Source: Pyrrhosoma nymphula (lineage: Eukaryota; Arthropoda; Insecta; Odonata; Coenagrionidae). From it: 64,000 nucleotides of DNA. The translations under genes and the position numbers were made by a program. The notes under the pieces are model-generated. The model was not told the DNA's origin. It was given only the letters and a program-made list of their open reading frames with translations, and did no database searches. This document shows, piece by piece, positions 37,288 through 49,410 of the stretch (position 1 is the first letter of the stretch; each line of letters opens with the position of its first letter). The stretch is taken from the NCBI GenBank assembly GCA_963573305.1, contig OY754330.1:21052596-21116595 (forward strand). Reading direction: 5' to 3'.

Positions 37288-37839
37288 GCCTGTTGCTCAC
37301 GGTAAAATTTTCGGTAAAACGTTTTATAAAATCGACTAATTTTATAAAAATGAGCTTGCTAATGATAAGACCGTTTTATAAAACCTAGTTTTATAAAACG
37401 TTTTACGGAATAGGACAGGTTCTATTTCCATAAAACCGTTTTATGCAACAACCAATGAGACGTTCCGCTCATCGCGTTGATAATAATCTCGTATCCATGG
37501 GAAGCCAAACAAGGAAAACGTAAACAAACATGGCTGGAATTTCATGGAACGTTGAGGCAGTATCCTTCTTGTTAGAAGAATGCGTTAGAGCTTTATCACC
37601 GTTGAGTGTTATCAGAAGTAAAGTAATAAACAATACATATAGTTTTTAACCTAACAGTCATTCAAAAGAGAGTAAAACTTCACTTGTTCGCAAAGCATCT
37701 CATAGATGGCAGGACATTGCGGTTTTATGAATAGTTTTACCGTGAGCAAGCAAGTACGTTTCACGTACAATTCATAAAACTTTCAATACAAATTTTTATA
37801 AAACTCATTTATGGAAAATTTTACCGTGAGCAACAGGCA
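37288..37839. mobile_element. PIF/Harbinger-like MITE, 552 bp, TSD TAA
   Basis: The ends are perfect 26-bp terminal inverted repeats, 37288-37313 and 37814-37839, beginning TGCCTGTTGCTCACGGTAAA. The similarity continues imperfectly inward to TTTTATAAA. TAA flanks both ends (37285-37287 and 37840-37842), a 3-bp target duplication typical of PIF/Harbinger. Subterminal DNA holds several TTTTATAAAA palindromes and an extra internal copy of the tip motif (TTTTACCGTGAGCAAGC, about 37735). The middle has a short frame at 37530-37649 starting MAGISWNVEAVSFLLEE. After an in-frame stop, the same frame gives HRWQDIA at 37701-37721. Two Trp about 54 residues apart with this context resemble the Myb/SANT-like second protein of Harbinger elements; that link is inference. 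No DDE transposase is present. Confidence 0.8.
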
Positions 37840-37842
37840 TAA

Positions 37843-38129
37843 AGCAGCAAAATGGAGAAGCGCAAAGTGGTATTTTGATGACAGAGAAAAGAGGAATGTC
37901 ATTTAATTTAAACACCATTTAAAAAAAGTTGTCAAAGAAAAACAATTCGAAAAATGCCACTGGGATGCGTGCATTCATATTCAGTTTGAAATTAGTTGAT
38001 GCCTTTTTACTTCCCTGTTGAAATTCCTGGAGAGGGAAACAGTAAGGATGGCAAATCAGGAAGAAGCGTGAATACACAACGATCAATTTCGCTGGTATTT
38101 GGGATGTTGATCAGAACAGGGCACATTTC
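37843..38129. other. Anonymous linker
   Basis: AT-rich; nothing recognisable. Confidence 0.5.
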
Positions 38130-38455
38130 TCTCCAACACAACGGCATCCCCATTCTACCCTTTGAATTGTTCCGTCTAACCCTGACTTTCTCCCACCTCT
38201 TCCTCACTTCTTTGGTCCATCCCTCACGTTCTCTCCGCTTTTGAATCGCGTCCTCACCAACTTCACCCACCCTGCTGCCTCCTCTTCACATCCTTCCTTT
38301 TGAGCCTCGCCGTTGACTGCTTCGGTGGCAGAGCGGGGACGAACGCATCCTTCATCTTCCCTATTTCCTTCACCTCGCATCCGTCTCCTCTCCTCCTCCG
38401 TCACCGGCTCTCAGGGCCATGGGTCCCCGCCAACCGCGGCCTCTCCTCCCCCGGG
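38130..38455. other. Pyrimidine-biased island
   Basis: The plus strand is C/T-rich (CTTTCTCCCACCTCTTCCTC, CTCCTCTCCTCCTCCG). The minus-strand Glu/Arg-rich frames are compositional shadows. Confidence 0.6.
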
Positions 38456-39639
38456 GCGAGTCATCTCCCGCGTAATTAAATTTCGGGATTAATGTAAATA
38501 ATATTTGCTCGACATTTCTTGCTGCTTGTGGCCCCGCGCGAGCCGAACTTCGCCGGGAATTTATATTAAGCCAGTTCATCTCGCCACTCTTCCGCGTAAA
38601 AAAAGTTATTTTGAGTTCATCGAAGGGCACTCTATGCCTAAATACCTACTCGGAGATATCGTTACGTTCAATGAGTTCATGCCTCTAAGACACACTTGAT
38701 ATCTGTATTTAGCCAATATTGCAATCGAAGAGATGTTTATCTTTTTACGAAGCTACCTTCGTGGTTTTCCCACATATGTCATATGTTTAGAAAAGTTGGA
38801 CATTTCATCCATCAATGATGTCAAGAGCATAATACAGGTATTAGATAAAGGTATGAGGTAAATGTAGTCTTTAGCGTTGGGAAATAGCAGTGGTAGGTTG
38901 GAACCAAAAGCCATATGAAGAAGAGCAATGTATCTCGCATTGCGTTAAATATCAACTATCACTCCTCATACACCGAATACCAACTGGATGAACGACAAAA
39001 AATACACTTTTTGTTGTTTTACTGTAGTGTATCCTATAGTTCATCCTTTTTTCACAGGTATTATTTCATTTTCACTTTCTTTCGCATTAATTATAAAGAA
39101 AACTTTTGTCACTGCCGGTTAAAACTCAGCTTGCAAATGCATCAAAGGATTCGAAGTGGACACTTTACACTGCGTTCACGGTCGCAATAACTGTCGCTTA
39201 TTTAACTTATATCTTTGAGTTATGGCCTTCAGAAAACTGCAAGCTTATTAAGGAACGAAAAATATACGGGACGAAGTGTCTGCATCCGGGAATTGGGCGC
39301 ATGTCTTTTAGCGAATGGGAGATAGAGAATGAAATACAGTCACGCCGCTTAAGGGCTTTGTACGCTGTCACTAAGAGATTCATTTGACGTATTTTCCTCT
39401 CCGTACAATGTACATACCACATCCTTCTCAGGCCGAACATCTACTCCACCAGGGGAAATAAAATGCTTACGGCGGAATTAGATGACGGCGCGTCGATGAT
39501 TGAGTGGAGAATGATGTGTTGCCGCCGCACTCCAGATTCGCCGATATCAAATCAAAGGTGGTAATCAGAGTTTCCTTTTTGATTAGCGAGCCGGTGCGTT
39601 TTACGGCCGCGGCGACCTCAACTTCCCCTCGGGGTTTTC
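38456..39639. other. Anonymous DNA with one unassigned open frame
   Basis: A 93-codon plus-strand frame (39106-39387) has mixed, protein-like composition with a possible hydrophobic segment (TAFTVAITVAYLTYIF), but I recognise no family. Nothing else can be supported. Confidence 0.35.
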
Positions 39640-40020
39640 CAGTCTGGCCTTTCCCCCTCCCATGACCCCTGAGTCGCCCCCCTCCTTGCCTCCACCCCTC
39701 CTTCCTCCCCCTTCCCCGATAACTCCAATTCCGCACTCGACGAAGTGATCTCCTTCCTCTCAAAGCTGCAGGGAACACGAAATCCATTCAGCTTTACCCT
39801 CTCCCTCTCCATTCTCCCTCTCTTTCCCACCCTCCCTCCCACATGGAAAACACGCCCACCTCGCTCCACCCCCCCCCCCAACCCCCGATATCTCCTACAC
39901 TCCATCTCCTCCTCTCGCTCCTCGATCGTGTTTTGTTTCGGGAAAACGATTCGCTCGTTTTTTTCCCTCTCTCCCCCCCCCCCCCTTCCCTCAGAAGACT
40001 TCCTCCACGCCCGGATCGGC
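39640..40020. other. Pyrimidine-biased island with poly-C runs
   Basis: The plus strand is C/T-rich (CCTCCCTCCCACATGG, CTCTCTCCCCCC), with C runs at about 39868-39876 and 39974-39986. Both-strand frames of over 90 codons are shadows. Confidence 0.6.
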
Positions 40021-43000
40021 GCGACCGTAGAAGAGACGGTTATGCGACAAACTTCTCCCTCGCTCTCCTTTTTTTATCACGCGGGAATAATAAAGTACGA
40101 ATTCGTATCGCGGCGAAATACCTTTCGTGGTTGTCAACCGTATCTTTTGTTCTTCCTCTTGTCGTCGTGAAGAAGGCATGCGATAAGGTGTGGCGTCTAA
40201 TGCGAGTGCTCTAGCTCCCGGAGTTGCGCTCCAATTACTCATCGGTATGTTCTGGAAATTTGTTCTTGGAACAAAAGGGAAGGTAGAATCGCATGCATGC
40301 GATATGCAAGTACATTATTCGTAATGAGCATGAGCATAGAGATGGACTTAATTTCATTCGTAGCCGAACGCGTTCAGGTTCTCTGTCTATTGATTTTTAC
40401 TGAAGGGATAAGAATTTCATCTTCAATAACAATCCTCTCCTCATTTCAATTTTATTCTTTTAAAATTGTTGTGTAATATATTTATCGAGATTTTGGAGTT
40501 CTAGCACAGTTATGAGTGAATTTTCGGCATCCTTATTAGCAGAGCTCTAATTTTTTAAGGCAAATTTTTATTTCAAAATACAAAGCGCAGGCAGAAAAGC
40601 AATGCACGTGGAAAGAAAAAAACATGTAAAGGATTTTAATTACAAAAAGAATAATATGCTTAGGATCTTATTTGTCTGGAAGCTGCAACACTGCAATAAC
40701 AAAAGGGCCAACGCAGCTTTAAAATATAACTTGCACAAATTCTATACACATTAAGGAGAAAAATATTAACATAGCTACATATTCATTCATACACGTCTTA
40801 CATTAAAAGTAACCCTTTTTAACTACCATAAGAATAATAATATATTCAGAAAATATGATCGGCGTAAGAGGTAACTCTAGGGCACTATTTTTAACTGATA
40901 CTCGTGAATCACTCCATGAAAATAAATTGATTTATTTTCCCTTAATATTCCTCAAAATAAATTAGTGATTATAATTTAGTAATTTACAATCAAATGCCTT
41001 AAGGGGAAAAAGCCTTCGGCAAAACACGTAGAGTCAAATCTCTGGCCTAAGTCAGCAATTCTAAAGATAAACATATCTTCCTTTAGGTCGTGAAAACTAC
41101 AAGGTTTTACGATATTCTGTTTACGATTTCCATTACAAAATCGCTTTTATTTGCCCACTGATTTATGACCCTTCATGGGATAGGATGAAACAACATCGCC
41201 GATGATGCAGATAGTCGCGGGGCCGGGACGGAACTAATGCGTGCTTTCAGCTGGAATTACGCTCTTCACATCGGATAACACGAGGGGGAATGCATGACAG
41301 AAAGAAAGAGAGGAGAGGAGCAGGAGATTTACCACCAACGGATTCGGATTGAAAAATGTAAATCATGATTAAAGACATCAATGATTTCGATCTCACAATT
41401 TTGACGTTCCCTCTCGTTTCAAAAAGGGTAATTATGGTAGGCTTATCAATACAATAACGACGTGATTAACAATGCAACGGAATGATTAAAGCTCGTTAAC
41501 AATAAAAAAGTAAAAACCTCAACGCGAGTAACACAGTCGCGGTTAATCAAGTTGAAACACTCAGGACCTACTTTGGTTTCTTTTTTAATAACAATGACTA
41601 TCATGGAGCAAACTTAATTTTAAGGGCATTCATTAAAACAGAAATTAAATTTCAGATGGCTATAAATATCCAGACAAATTATGTTCTTTTTTACGCTTCC
41701 ATTTGTCGTCTACACAATTTTTCACTTTTTTTACACTCACTACACATTTTTCACAAAAACACTCAAAAATGTTTTCAGCTGATGAGCCCACGAAATATGA
41801 TTAGTACAACAAGTTGTAGATCGGTAAAGTGCTAAAAAAATTGCTCGTTTCACGCCACAACGAATATTTCATGTAAAATCTTGATGCAGAATATTTTTGA
41901 GAACACAATATTTACCGTGGCGTGAAATTAAAAACTCAAACAAGGCTGCGAATACTGGATATCTGCCATCCCACCAACATTCTGCTGGACAAGCGGTAAA
42001 AACATGCTCTTAACCCACCAGGTTGGGAATTTCACGGGGACATCTCGATGTTGGATATTTATAAAAACATAATGCTTATCCAGGGTTGAAATAAAAAAAT
42101 TAAGTTTGGCCTCAATGATGAATATCTAACAAAATCCCTACAATATGCACTGCTCACGATTGAAGCGGGAGACACCGCGAAAACATCCATCCAACTGCAC
42201 TGAAAACACGGTCTCACAGCAATCCCAGCCGATAACCCTCGCTCGCAAGCATTCAGCTGCATGCACGCGCCAGCACGAGTAGGATAATCCCCCGCTTTAG
42301 GGATATAAAAAAGCGGACGCGAATCAATCCTTAGCGCGCGAACAGAGAGTACACTCGCCATCAGTCCAGCGACCCCCCCCTAAAGGGTTACGTACCCCTA
42401 CATCATCCAAATTCCCACTACCTCCAACCCTGTGGCACCACCCCTTCAACCATACAACTGAATATTTTCTCACTGTTAAGGGCAGCGCCATATGGAAAAA
42501 TATAGACATATACACCAAAAAGATATTTTTTCTAATCATTCACGTATGTTTAGACAAACACAACGATTCTTTGTATCGAGAGTCTATGATTGTCGTCGAT
42601 ATGACTGCATGGACAATATTTCCAGTAATAACACCATTGCTTACACGAAATAATAGCATAATTGTCGATAAATATCGTCGATACGACGACATAAAAGATT
42701 TACCTACCTAGGGACACTCTTATAATGACATAATTGCGTAACCGGTGGTAGTGGAGCTTTTTGGCAATTCTGCGTAACTATATGAATAACACGTGAGAAT
42801 ATCCATTATGCAGAGCTTGATGCATCAAATAGCCGATGAAAGTATTGTTTTCCTCCATTCACAATAAAATTACTGTCTGTGCAAGTATTGAGTTTCCTGA
42901 AAATAACAATGTTGTAGGCTAGGAGATTTTCCTTTGCATAGCCCACATAGATTCTATTACATACTTTTTCCAATATCCCAATAGCAATTTATCTTGGCTG

Positions 43001-43819
43001 ATATTGAAAATCCACCAAATTGATATATCATCCCTTGCTAGATACTTAGTATCAAGTCATGCAGTATTTACAGGGACGCTGGAGTATTGCGAGCTGAGTA
43101 TCACACGATGCTACACTCATCAGCCTCTTTTTCGTCCCGATAGGTCAGTTCTCCTGCGTTCCTTCGTAGAATGACAACATCTCACACTAAAATTAAACTT
43201 TAAGTTCCACAGGAACTTTCAAAGAGTGCAATCGGTTTTTTGCTTAGGCAAAATCGGGTTTCACTGTACCGTAATCTACAACCACCGTAGACCGTTTTTA
43301 CATGTCAAGATATCATCAGGTTCAAATACAACCGTAGGTGTACTCGATGATCCTCAACAGGATAAATCGGTCAAATAGATAAACGTTTCCATTGAATAAC
43401 TAAATGCACTTTTGCAGTGAAACTCCATTCTTGAGAATATGATAACAGGTAAACATCTTTTTATACAAAAAAGGGAGATGTGAAATGCCAATCCACACCC
43501 GTAGATGGCGCTCACGCATTGAAATCCGGGTTGAGTTGTTTTTATTTTATGCGGTTTTGCACAATTTTTATTTGCACGATGTTAAATGCTGACATGGAAA
43601 TCCACAAAGTTTCTCAACTTCAGTTTTATCATTCCTCCTGCCTCTTCCCTATGCCTCCAAAATCCTTCTGAAAGTCCAACTGGACTATCCGCGGCAGGTT
43701 TAGAACATTGCGCTCGGCGCGTAGCAAAGGGGGTGAAGTTCCCATCCGTGCGTAATCCCAACACGCCCACGGATGCGATTCCCACCCCTTCCTAGTGGTA
43801 CCCTCCCCCACAACAGCGC
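40021..43819. other. Anonymous AT-rich DNA
   Basis: About 3.8 kb without a recognisable gene. One hairpin with a loop of about 50 bases joins TTTCACGCCAC (41848-41858) and GTGGCGTGAAA (41917-41927). Frames at 42059-42361 and 43480-43795 have no recognisable motif. Confidence 0.55.
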
Positions 43820-44165
43820 AAGGGGAATGTGGGAAGGGGGTGGGGGCGACGACTCTCTCCCGTGGCCGCCCAGGGGTCAGATTTATCGCGAGGGATTTAT
43901 GCGAGCCGGCGTGCTCTAGCACATGGGAAAGCACGGAGGGCGATACAGAGGGAGTTGCGGGCTCGCCAGAGCCACTGAAAGGGGGGGAGTTTTGCATGTG
44001 AGAACGAAGTGGGGGGTGGAGGGAGGAAAAGATAGTTGGTTTTTGGGAAAGGGACTGCCATGTGCGTGGGCAGAAATGGAGCGAAAGGGGAGTTAGAAAA
44101 AAATGAAAGGGAGGACAACGCGGCAGGAAGAGATAGGGGGGAGGACAGAGAGAGAGAGAGAAAGT
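43820..44165. other. Purine-biased island
   Basis: GA/GG-rich plus strand with a GA microsatellite at about 44149-44162. The 197-codon minus-strand frame is low complexity. Confidence 0.6.
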
Positions 44166-44366
44166 TGAGCGACTATCTAAATGGCACTTGACCCCTCTCT
44201 CTCTCTGATCCCTTCCCCACAATGCAAGTCCAGTGCAATTTCCATTTCCGGGAACTTACTCAGAATGGCTCGAAGCTGTTGGGAGGAAAAGCGGGAGACA
44301 TCTTGGAACCGGTAGTCTCGTTCTTCTCTCCCGCCGCCACTCAATCGCAGGTATAACCGATTCGGG

Positions 44367-44557
44367 GGGGATCGAGTTAGTGTGGAGGCTAGAGCACTGA
44401 CTTCTCATCCCAAGGATCTGGGTCCAAATCCCAGAAAACAGGACGAGTTTTCTTCGGAATTCTTATCCCTACTAGGAGTGCTACTTGGACAGATTACAAG
44501 CCGTCCACCCGTCTGTCAGATGGAATGTTATATTGTGATCCTCCGTATGGCGCCTTT
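44367..44557 (+). mobile_element. tRNA-derived SINE (copy 2), 5' part
   Basis: Matches copy 1 (3598-3985) from its start (GGATCG, then TAGTGTGGAGGCTAGAGCA as the A box). It continues through a decayed B box (CTGGGTCCAAATCCCAG, about 44418-44434) and TTTTCTTCGGAATTCTTATC to GATCCTCCGTATGGCGCCTTT, equal to copy 1 GGACCCCTTGGCGCCTTT. The match stops exactly after CGCCTTT at 44557 and resumes at 45040, so a LINE tail has split the SINE. Confidence 0.75.
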
Positions 44558-45039
44558 ACAGTATATCAGATAATGAGAATGAAATTAGGAAACTAGACTG
44601 CAGAGCGGACAGATTTAAAATGTAATTTTTACCGCGAAATACAAGAGGTCATAACAGCTGCCAATGAGACTTTTAACTAGGCTTGTTGATAGGCAGTGTA
44701 GCTCTTAGTAGTAGTAGTACTCCCTGATCTTGTATTCTTATCTGCTACCTAGTACTTATAGCACGCGTGCACGTTTTCAGCATAACTCTTGAATCTCTGT
44801 CCGTTTATGTAGTTGCAAAATACATAAATAGTAAAGGTCCCTCTAACATTGGTAACATATCCATAGTGTAGTGCATACTTCGGAGCCTTGCCTCGTGGCA
44901 AGCATTAGCGATTTATGATAACACATCAATAGTCGTAATTATACTAACTTTAGGGTATAGTGTAATGTATGTTTGTGACTACTCACCCCCTGCCACACAC
45001 CCTTGAGGTGGTTTGCAGGGTATTTTGTAGATGTAGATG
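44558..45039 (+). mobile_element. CR1/Jockey-type LINE 3' end inserted in the SINE
   Basis: Near its start a decayed frame reads CRADRF, then FLPRNTR, matching the RTDRY...FFPRTIR C-terminus of the LINE at 58648. It ends with CCCCCTGCCACACACCC, TTGAGGTGGTTTGCAGGGTA and TGTAGATGTAGATG, the same 3' untranslated layout as 59262-59331. The fragment therefore carries only the last 20 or so codons and the 3' tail. Flanking SINE sequence joins cleanly at CGCCTTT on the left and TTTCGTT on the right, with at most a TTT overlap as target duplication. Confidence 0.75.
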
Positions 45040-45183
45040 TTTCGTTCAGAGCAGGCTAACGCCGAAGCTGGGTTTCCCTCCACTCATCCTCCATTCCCCA
45101 GATAATACTCCCCTTACTAATCCACCTGAACTCAATGGCGCAACTGAGATTAGTTGTCGGTCCCCTCCCCTAAATAACCATGA
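45040..45183 (+). mobile_element. tRNA-derived SINE (copy 2), 3' part
   Basis: Resumes at TTCGTTCAGAGCAGGCTAAC and follows copy 1 through GCCGAAGCTGGGTTTCCCTC (copy 1 GCCGACGTCGGGTTTCTCTC), AATGGCGCAACTGA and CCTCCCCTAAATAACCA. Orientation and order match the 5' part 480 bp upstream. Confidence 0.75.
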
Positions 45184-46919
45184 AACCAACCGAGGGACTC
45201 GACAATTACCCAAGTTCTAACGCTCTGCAACAATTCAGAACATTTCCCCCTCATTTGGCCATCAATTTACGCTCTTGGCGTGATCTTGCTTCACTTTGAA
45301 ACCCAATCTTCTCCAACCAAAAACCTCTCTCGTGAATTTCAACCTCACCTTGCCGTATCTCGACCGAGCGTTCATTAAAATATCCTCCAGACGCAAGGCA
45401 TCCAACTTCCGGTGGAATAACGTTTCTCAACATGATTTAATTACGGCAATTGATCCGTCCTTCAATTAAAAACTCAAAGCTTCAGTGGTTAATGCCATCT
45501 TTCTTCTCAAAGCAACAGCTATGAGGTGAGATGAGCGCTGACATAGAGAAAAGAGGAAGAGGCACATCAGGAAACCAGGCAAACCTTTCTAGCTAAACGG
45601 AAGAGGTCACGGTATCCAGACTGACCTCAAACAAAAGTGTGAAGTTCTTTAAAATGGACGAAAAATTATTTACTGCCCAATTATGCAAGGTTAATTTATA
45701 CAGAATACATGATTAGCATGCACAAAATGTGTTAACAATTCCTGCACCAAATCAGCGATAAACAGCGTACAAAAGTTCCCAATTGTAAACATGCGTGCAA
45801 GCGTAAATGTATATCGCAAGAACAATTCCTGGAATTTAAGCAATGCTCGATCCAGTGGGTTATAACAATGCGCTAGTTTTCCAAAGTTGGAATTAAAATT
45901 TATCCATTGGAGCTCTACGCAAAAGGGATTAAGCTAATTAGATAAAAGAGGCTTACCTGCATTCACGGTGACTTCATTACATAATTGGGGAGCTTGGAAC
46001 ACCGAAACCCCATTATGATTAGTTGCGGGTTGCAAATTGGTAACGGGCTAGGTTCTACTGCAGAGAATGAATTTGATGCAGCCAACCGACAAATGAAAGG
46101 TCAACGTACTAGCCGAAGAATTGGGGAAACTATGCCCATCTTTTCTGGCGGAAATATATGAAATAATTCCGTTATCAATAGCCAATGCCCTAAAAGGTAT
46201 ACTATTTTTGGAAAAATACTGACGTTTAATTGATTAATGGTTTATATTAATTGATTAATTAATTTATTATAATTACGGTGGGAAAAAGATTAAATTACTG
46301 CCACTGTTACTTAAAAATAAGTAGATCCTTTAAAAACTGCACCATTCAAAATTATGCTATCCAGTAATAAATTTGAAAGATTGCTTAAATTTGGGTGTTG
46401 AGACATAATTAATTGTTACGTTAATGATTACATTAAAATTATTTACGTACATGTGCTCCATTTATATCTATCGGTATAACTTCCAAAACTAGTTAAATGA
46501 TTGAACAATTTTCGATCCACCCAAATAAAAAGTAGAGCTAGTTAAAACGCTGTTCTTACATGAGGAAATAACCATGCAAACGTGATGAACATGGAGATTG
46601 AATTTCTATTTTTAGGACGTTCCATCAATAAAAAAAAACCTTCTGGCGGTCAATGATTTCACAAAGAAATAATGTGCCGCAGTACATTGCGCTCACGTCT
46701 CTGGTAAAATAAGTAGCGTCGGTATTTACTAGTGAGTAGCACGACATTTTTCAATTCTGCATGCATCAAAAATACTCCCACGCGAGCTCTCACAACGGGG
46801 GAACAATCAAAGTCAATTATTTCCGAGAAAAATAATTTTGAGGGAACATGTTTCACGCAAGGGTAGTGACGGAGAACTTTCACTCGTGACTGAAAATAAA
46901 CGGCATACGCACGGCAGCC
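45184..46919. other. Anonymous AT-rich DNA
   Basis: Includes an ATTAATTGATTAATTAA-type AT-rich patch near 46240. No gene or repeat family recognised. Confidence 0.55.
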
Positions 46920-47080
46920 GACGAGAGTGAGGGACGCGGGGAGCGGGAGGAAGAAGGGGAAAGTGGCGCGAATTAAAGGAAAAAAGAGAGAGAGGATGTA
47001 TATACACAGCAGCAAAGAGACAGAGAGGGAGACGTGTGGGCAGAAAACAGACGAACGAGGACAGAGGGAACATACCCAAT
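46920..47080. other. Short purine-biased island
   Basis: GA-rich plus strand (GGGGAGCGGGAGGAAGAAGG, AGAGAGAGAGG). The 182-codon minus-strand frame across it is a Ser/Leu/Phe shadow. Confidence 0.5.
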
Positions 47081-48509
47081 CACGAAACATATCGGCGATC
47101 GCACCTTCAAACAGAAACATCAATAAAATATTCCACTTCGTTATATAAATTGTTATATAAACTGTATATAAACTGAGACTTTCTATCAATGATAAACATA
47201 GACACACATTCGCCGTATGTTCTTAGGTTAACCATGCGACATTGTCTAATTCTGTGTATCTCCGATTAATGACAATTAAAAATTCTATTGACGTGGAATT
47301 AAAATGACAAGCTCGCTCGCACCGAGGTTGGCTATTATATTATTACATAGTGTATTCCACCAATTTCACGTGACAGCACTCATTTGTGTCGTTCGAAGTC
47401 TTAAAATTAATGAGAATCGCCTGAGCAGAGTCCGAAAGGTGCACACCTTTCATATTGGGTGCGATTCTCTGTGTACGAGGTGATTTACACGGAATACCCA
47501 CGAAATGAAATGGAATATTCAAGTACCTACAATGTTTATTTATATCAAACAATTGAAGCGATAAATATTTGAATAAAAGTATTAAAGAAATTAGGTAGAA
47601 GAACTACAAATTTATGGAGGCATGATCACTAATGATGTTCTTCTCTCGATGTATCTTCCTGAGAACCTAACAGGATGTCAAAGTTCGTCACGTTAATTCA
47701 GTCCACTAATCAATGTTTCATGCCTTACGTATTGGCCTGGATAAAATATTTTCATTAAAAACAATATCTTGGCGGTTTAAAAAAATCGTGTTTCGTGGCT
47801 GCACAAAAAGTTGATGGCAGACAAAATATTTCTACCTACCGTGAATGCAACAAAATAGATTCATCATAGGAGGATTCACAAAAGCTTACTCTGAAAATGC
47901 ATTTCGATAAATCTATAACGCTATCAGTCTATTCAGCAAGAGAATGACTGGTAGTGAAAAACATGTTTTAGAGGTGTATACATTTGAGAGGAAATTAAAT
48001 CAGAACTAGAAATAAAACATGAACGATTTACCGATAGCTGATAAAGGTGTGAAGAGGAAAAGGTATATAATGTAAGAATAGAATCGTGAAGATCTGTGGA
48101 ATCGATATGCCTTAGCATTGGATTTCACAGTAAATATAAAAGAAAAAATTTAAATTATAGTTTCTCAGTTTAAACGGTTAAGTTAAGTATTACGTCATTT
48201 GAGCTTACAATTATATATTTTGGTAGTAGTGCTTGGGGCTGGATTTTTTAGATTTTAAACAAAATCCCTGAATTCCCTGGCTTGTTAATAAAACTCTAAC
48301 ATCAACATCTTTCACATTACCATTTGGGTATTCTGGCTAAATCTTCGTGACCCATAGGTCGTGTTTTGAAACGGAAGTCCACCTATCACGTGACCCCTCT
48401 CCACCACCCAATACCCGTTTCTCACGCACAGGTCACGGAGCGAGAAAGAAAGAAATAAAGAAAGAGAGAGTGACCATTGTGTGCTCGGATTAAGCGCAGT
48501 CATAACTCA
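47081..48509. other. Anonymous AT-rich DNA
   Basis: A small nested hairpin occurs at 47411-47469 (GAGAATCGC against GCGATTCTC, with GAAAGGTG/CACCTTTC inside). No gene recognised. Confidence 0.5.
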
Positions 48510-48975
48510 CGACTGCGATGAGCCACCGACAAGGTGGAGAAAGAGAAGGGCGTTGGGAAGAGATTTCCTCGGAGAAACATCTCCCCTCCATTCCCCCAAC
48601 CCCTTGGGGGATGATTTCCGTGGAACGCACTCCCTTCTCCTCTTCACAAACAAACCGATGCCCTCTCTCCCTTCGCCCCTTCTTCCTTTGCTTCTTTATG
48701 ATTTCCATCTTAGTGACCGCGCGCACTGCCGTTGGGGGTGGATGACATACAAGGCATTAGTCATCGCTGTCGTCACCCTTGGAGACGGGGTGACTGGGAT
48801 GGGGGAAGAGTTGGTGATGTCTTTTCGAACAGGAGTTGCCGGCTGAGAGGGACACGAAGACGAAGGGGTGAGGGCATGAGACGTGAAGAGGTTAGGGAAG
48901 CAGACGTAAGGAGGGGAGAAGGGATTGAATGGGGGAAGGAAAAAAAGGGGAGGGGGAGGGCTATGGCGTTGAGAG
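48510..48975. other. Island with internal strand switch
   Basis: The plus strand is C/T-rich at about 48575-48710 (CTCCCCTCCATTCCCCC, CCCTTCTTCCTTTGCTTC), then GA/GG-rich at 48730-48975 (GGGGAAGGAAAAAAAGGGGA). Frames on both strands are compositional. Confidence 0.55.
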
Positions 48976-49379
48976 TAAAATAGTACCGAGTGGAATATGC
49001 CACATGAGATTTGTGTGAGACTTGGAGAGAGAATGGACATTTTTCTTCCCGCAAAATCAATTCATGAGTGACCCACGGAGTAGATTTCTCCGAGCGACGG
49101 ATAGTGTCGGAAAAGTTTCAATGTTTTGGCTGCATATCCAGAAAATCGCTTCTCTGAGAATATTCTTCGCTGATTACAACTGAGCAAGGAACCAAGTAGA
49201 ATTATATAAAACTTGAGATGTGAATATGAGCAGCAAAAATGTACTCTTATAGCGTAAATCGACGTTTGAAACAGCACGACTGCTGTGCAGAGGATTTGAC
49301 TTTAATATTGCGCGAGGGTAGAAATCAAACTTATGAATAGTAGATCCATTTCATGCTCGTTCGTTTGCACGCATACCAC
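48976..49379. other. Anonymous AT-rich DNA
   Basis: Nothing recognisable. Confidence 0.5.
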
Positions 49380-49410
49380 ATTTGTTTATTCAAGTAACTT
49401 CTCCAGCAAG

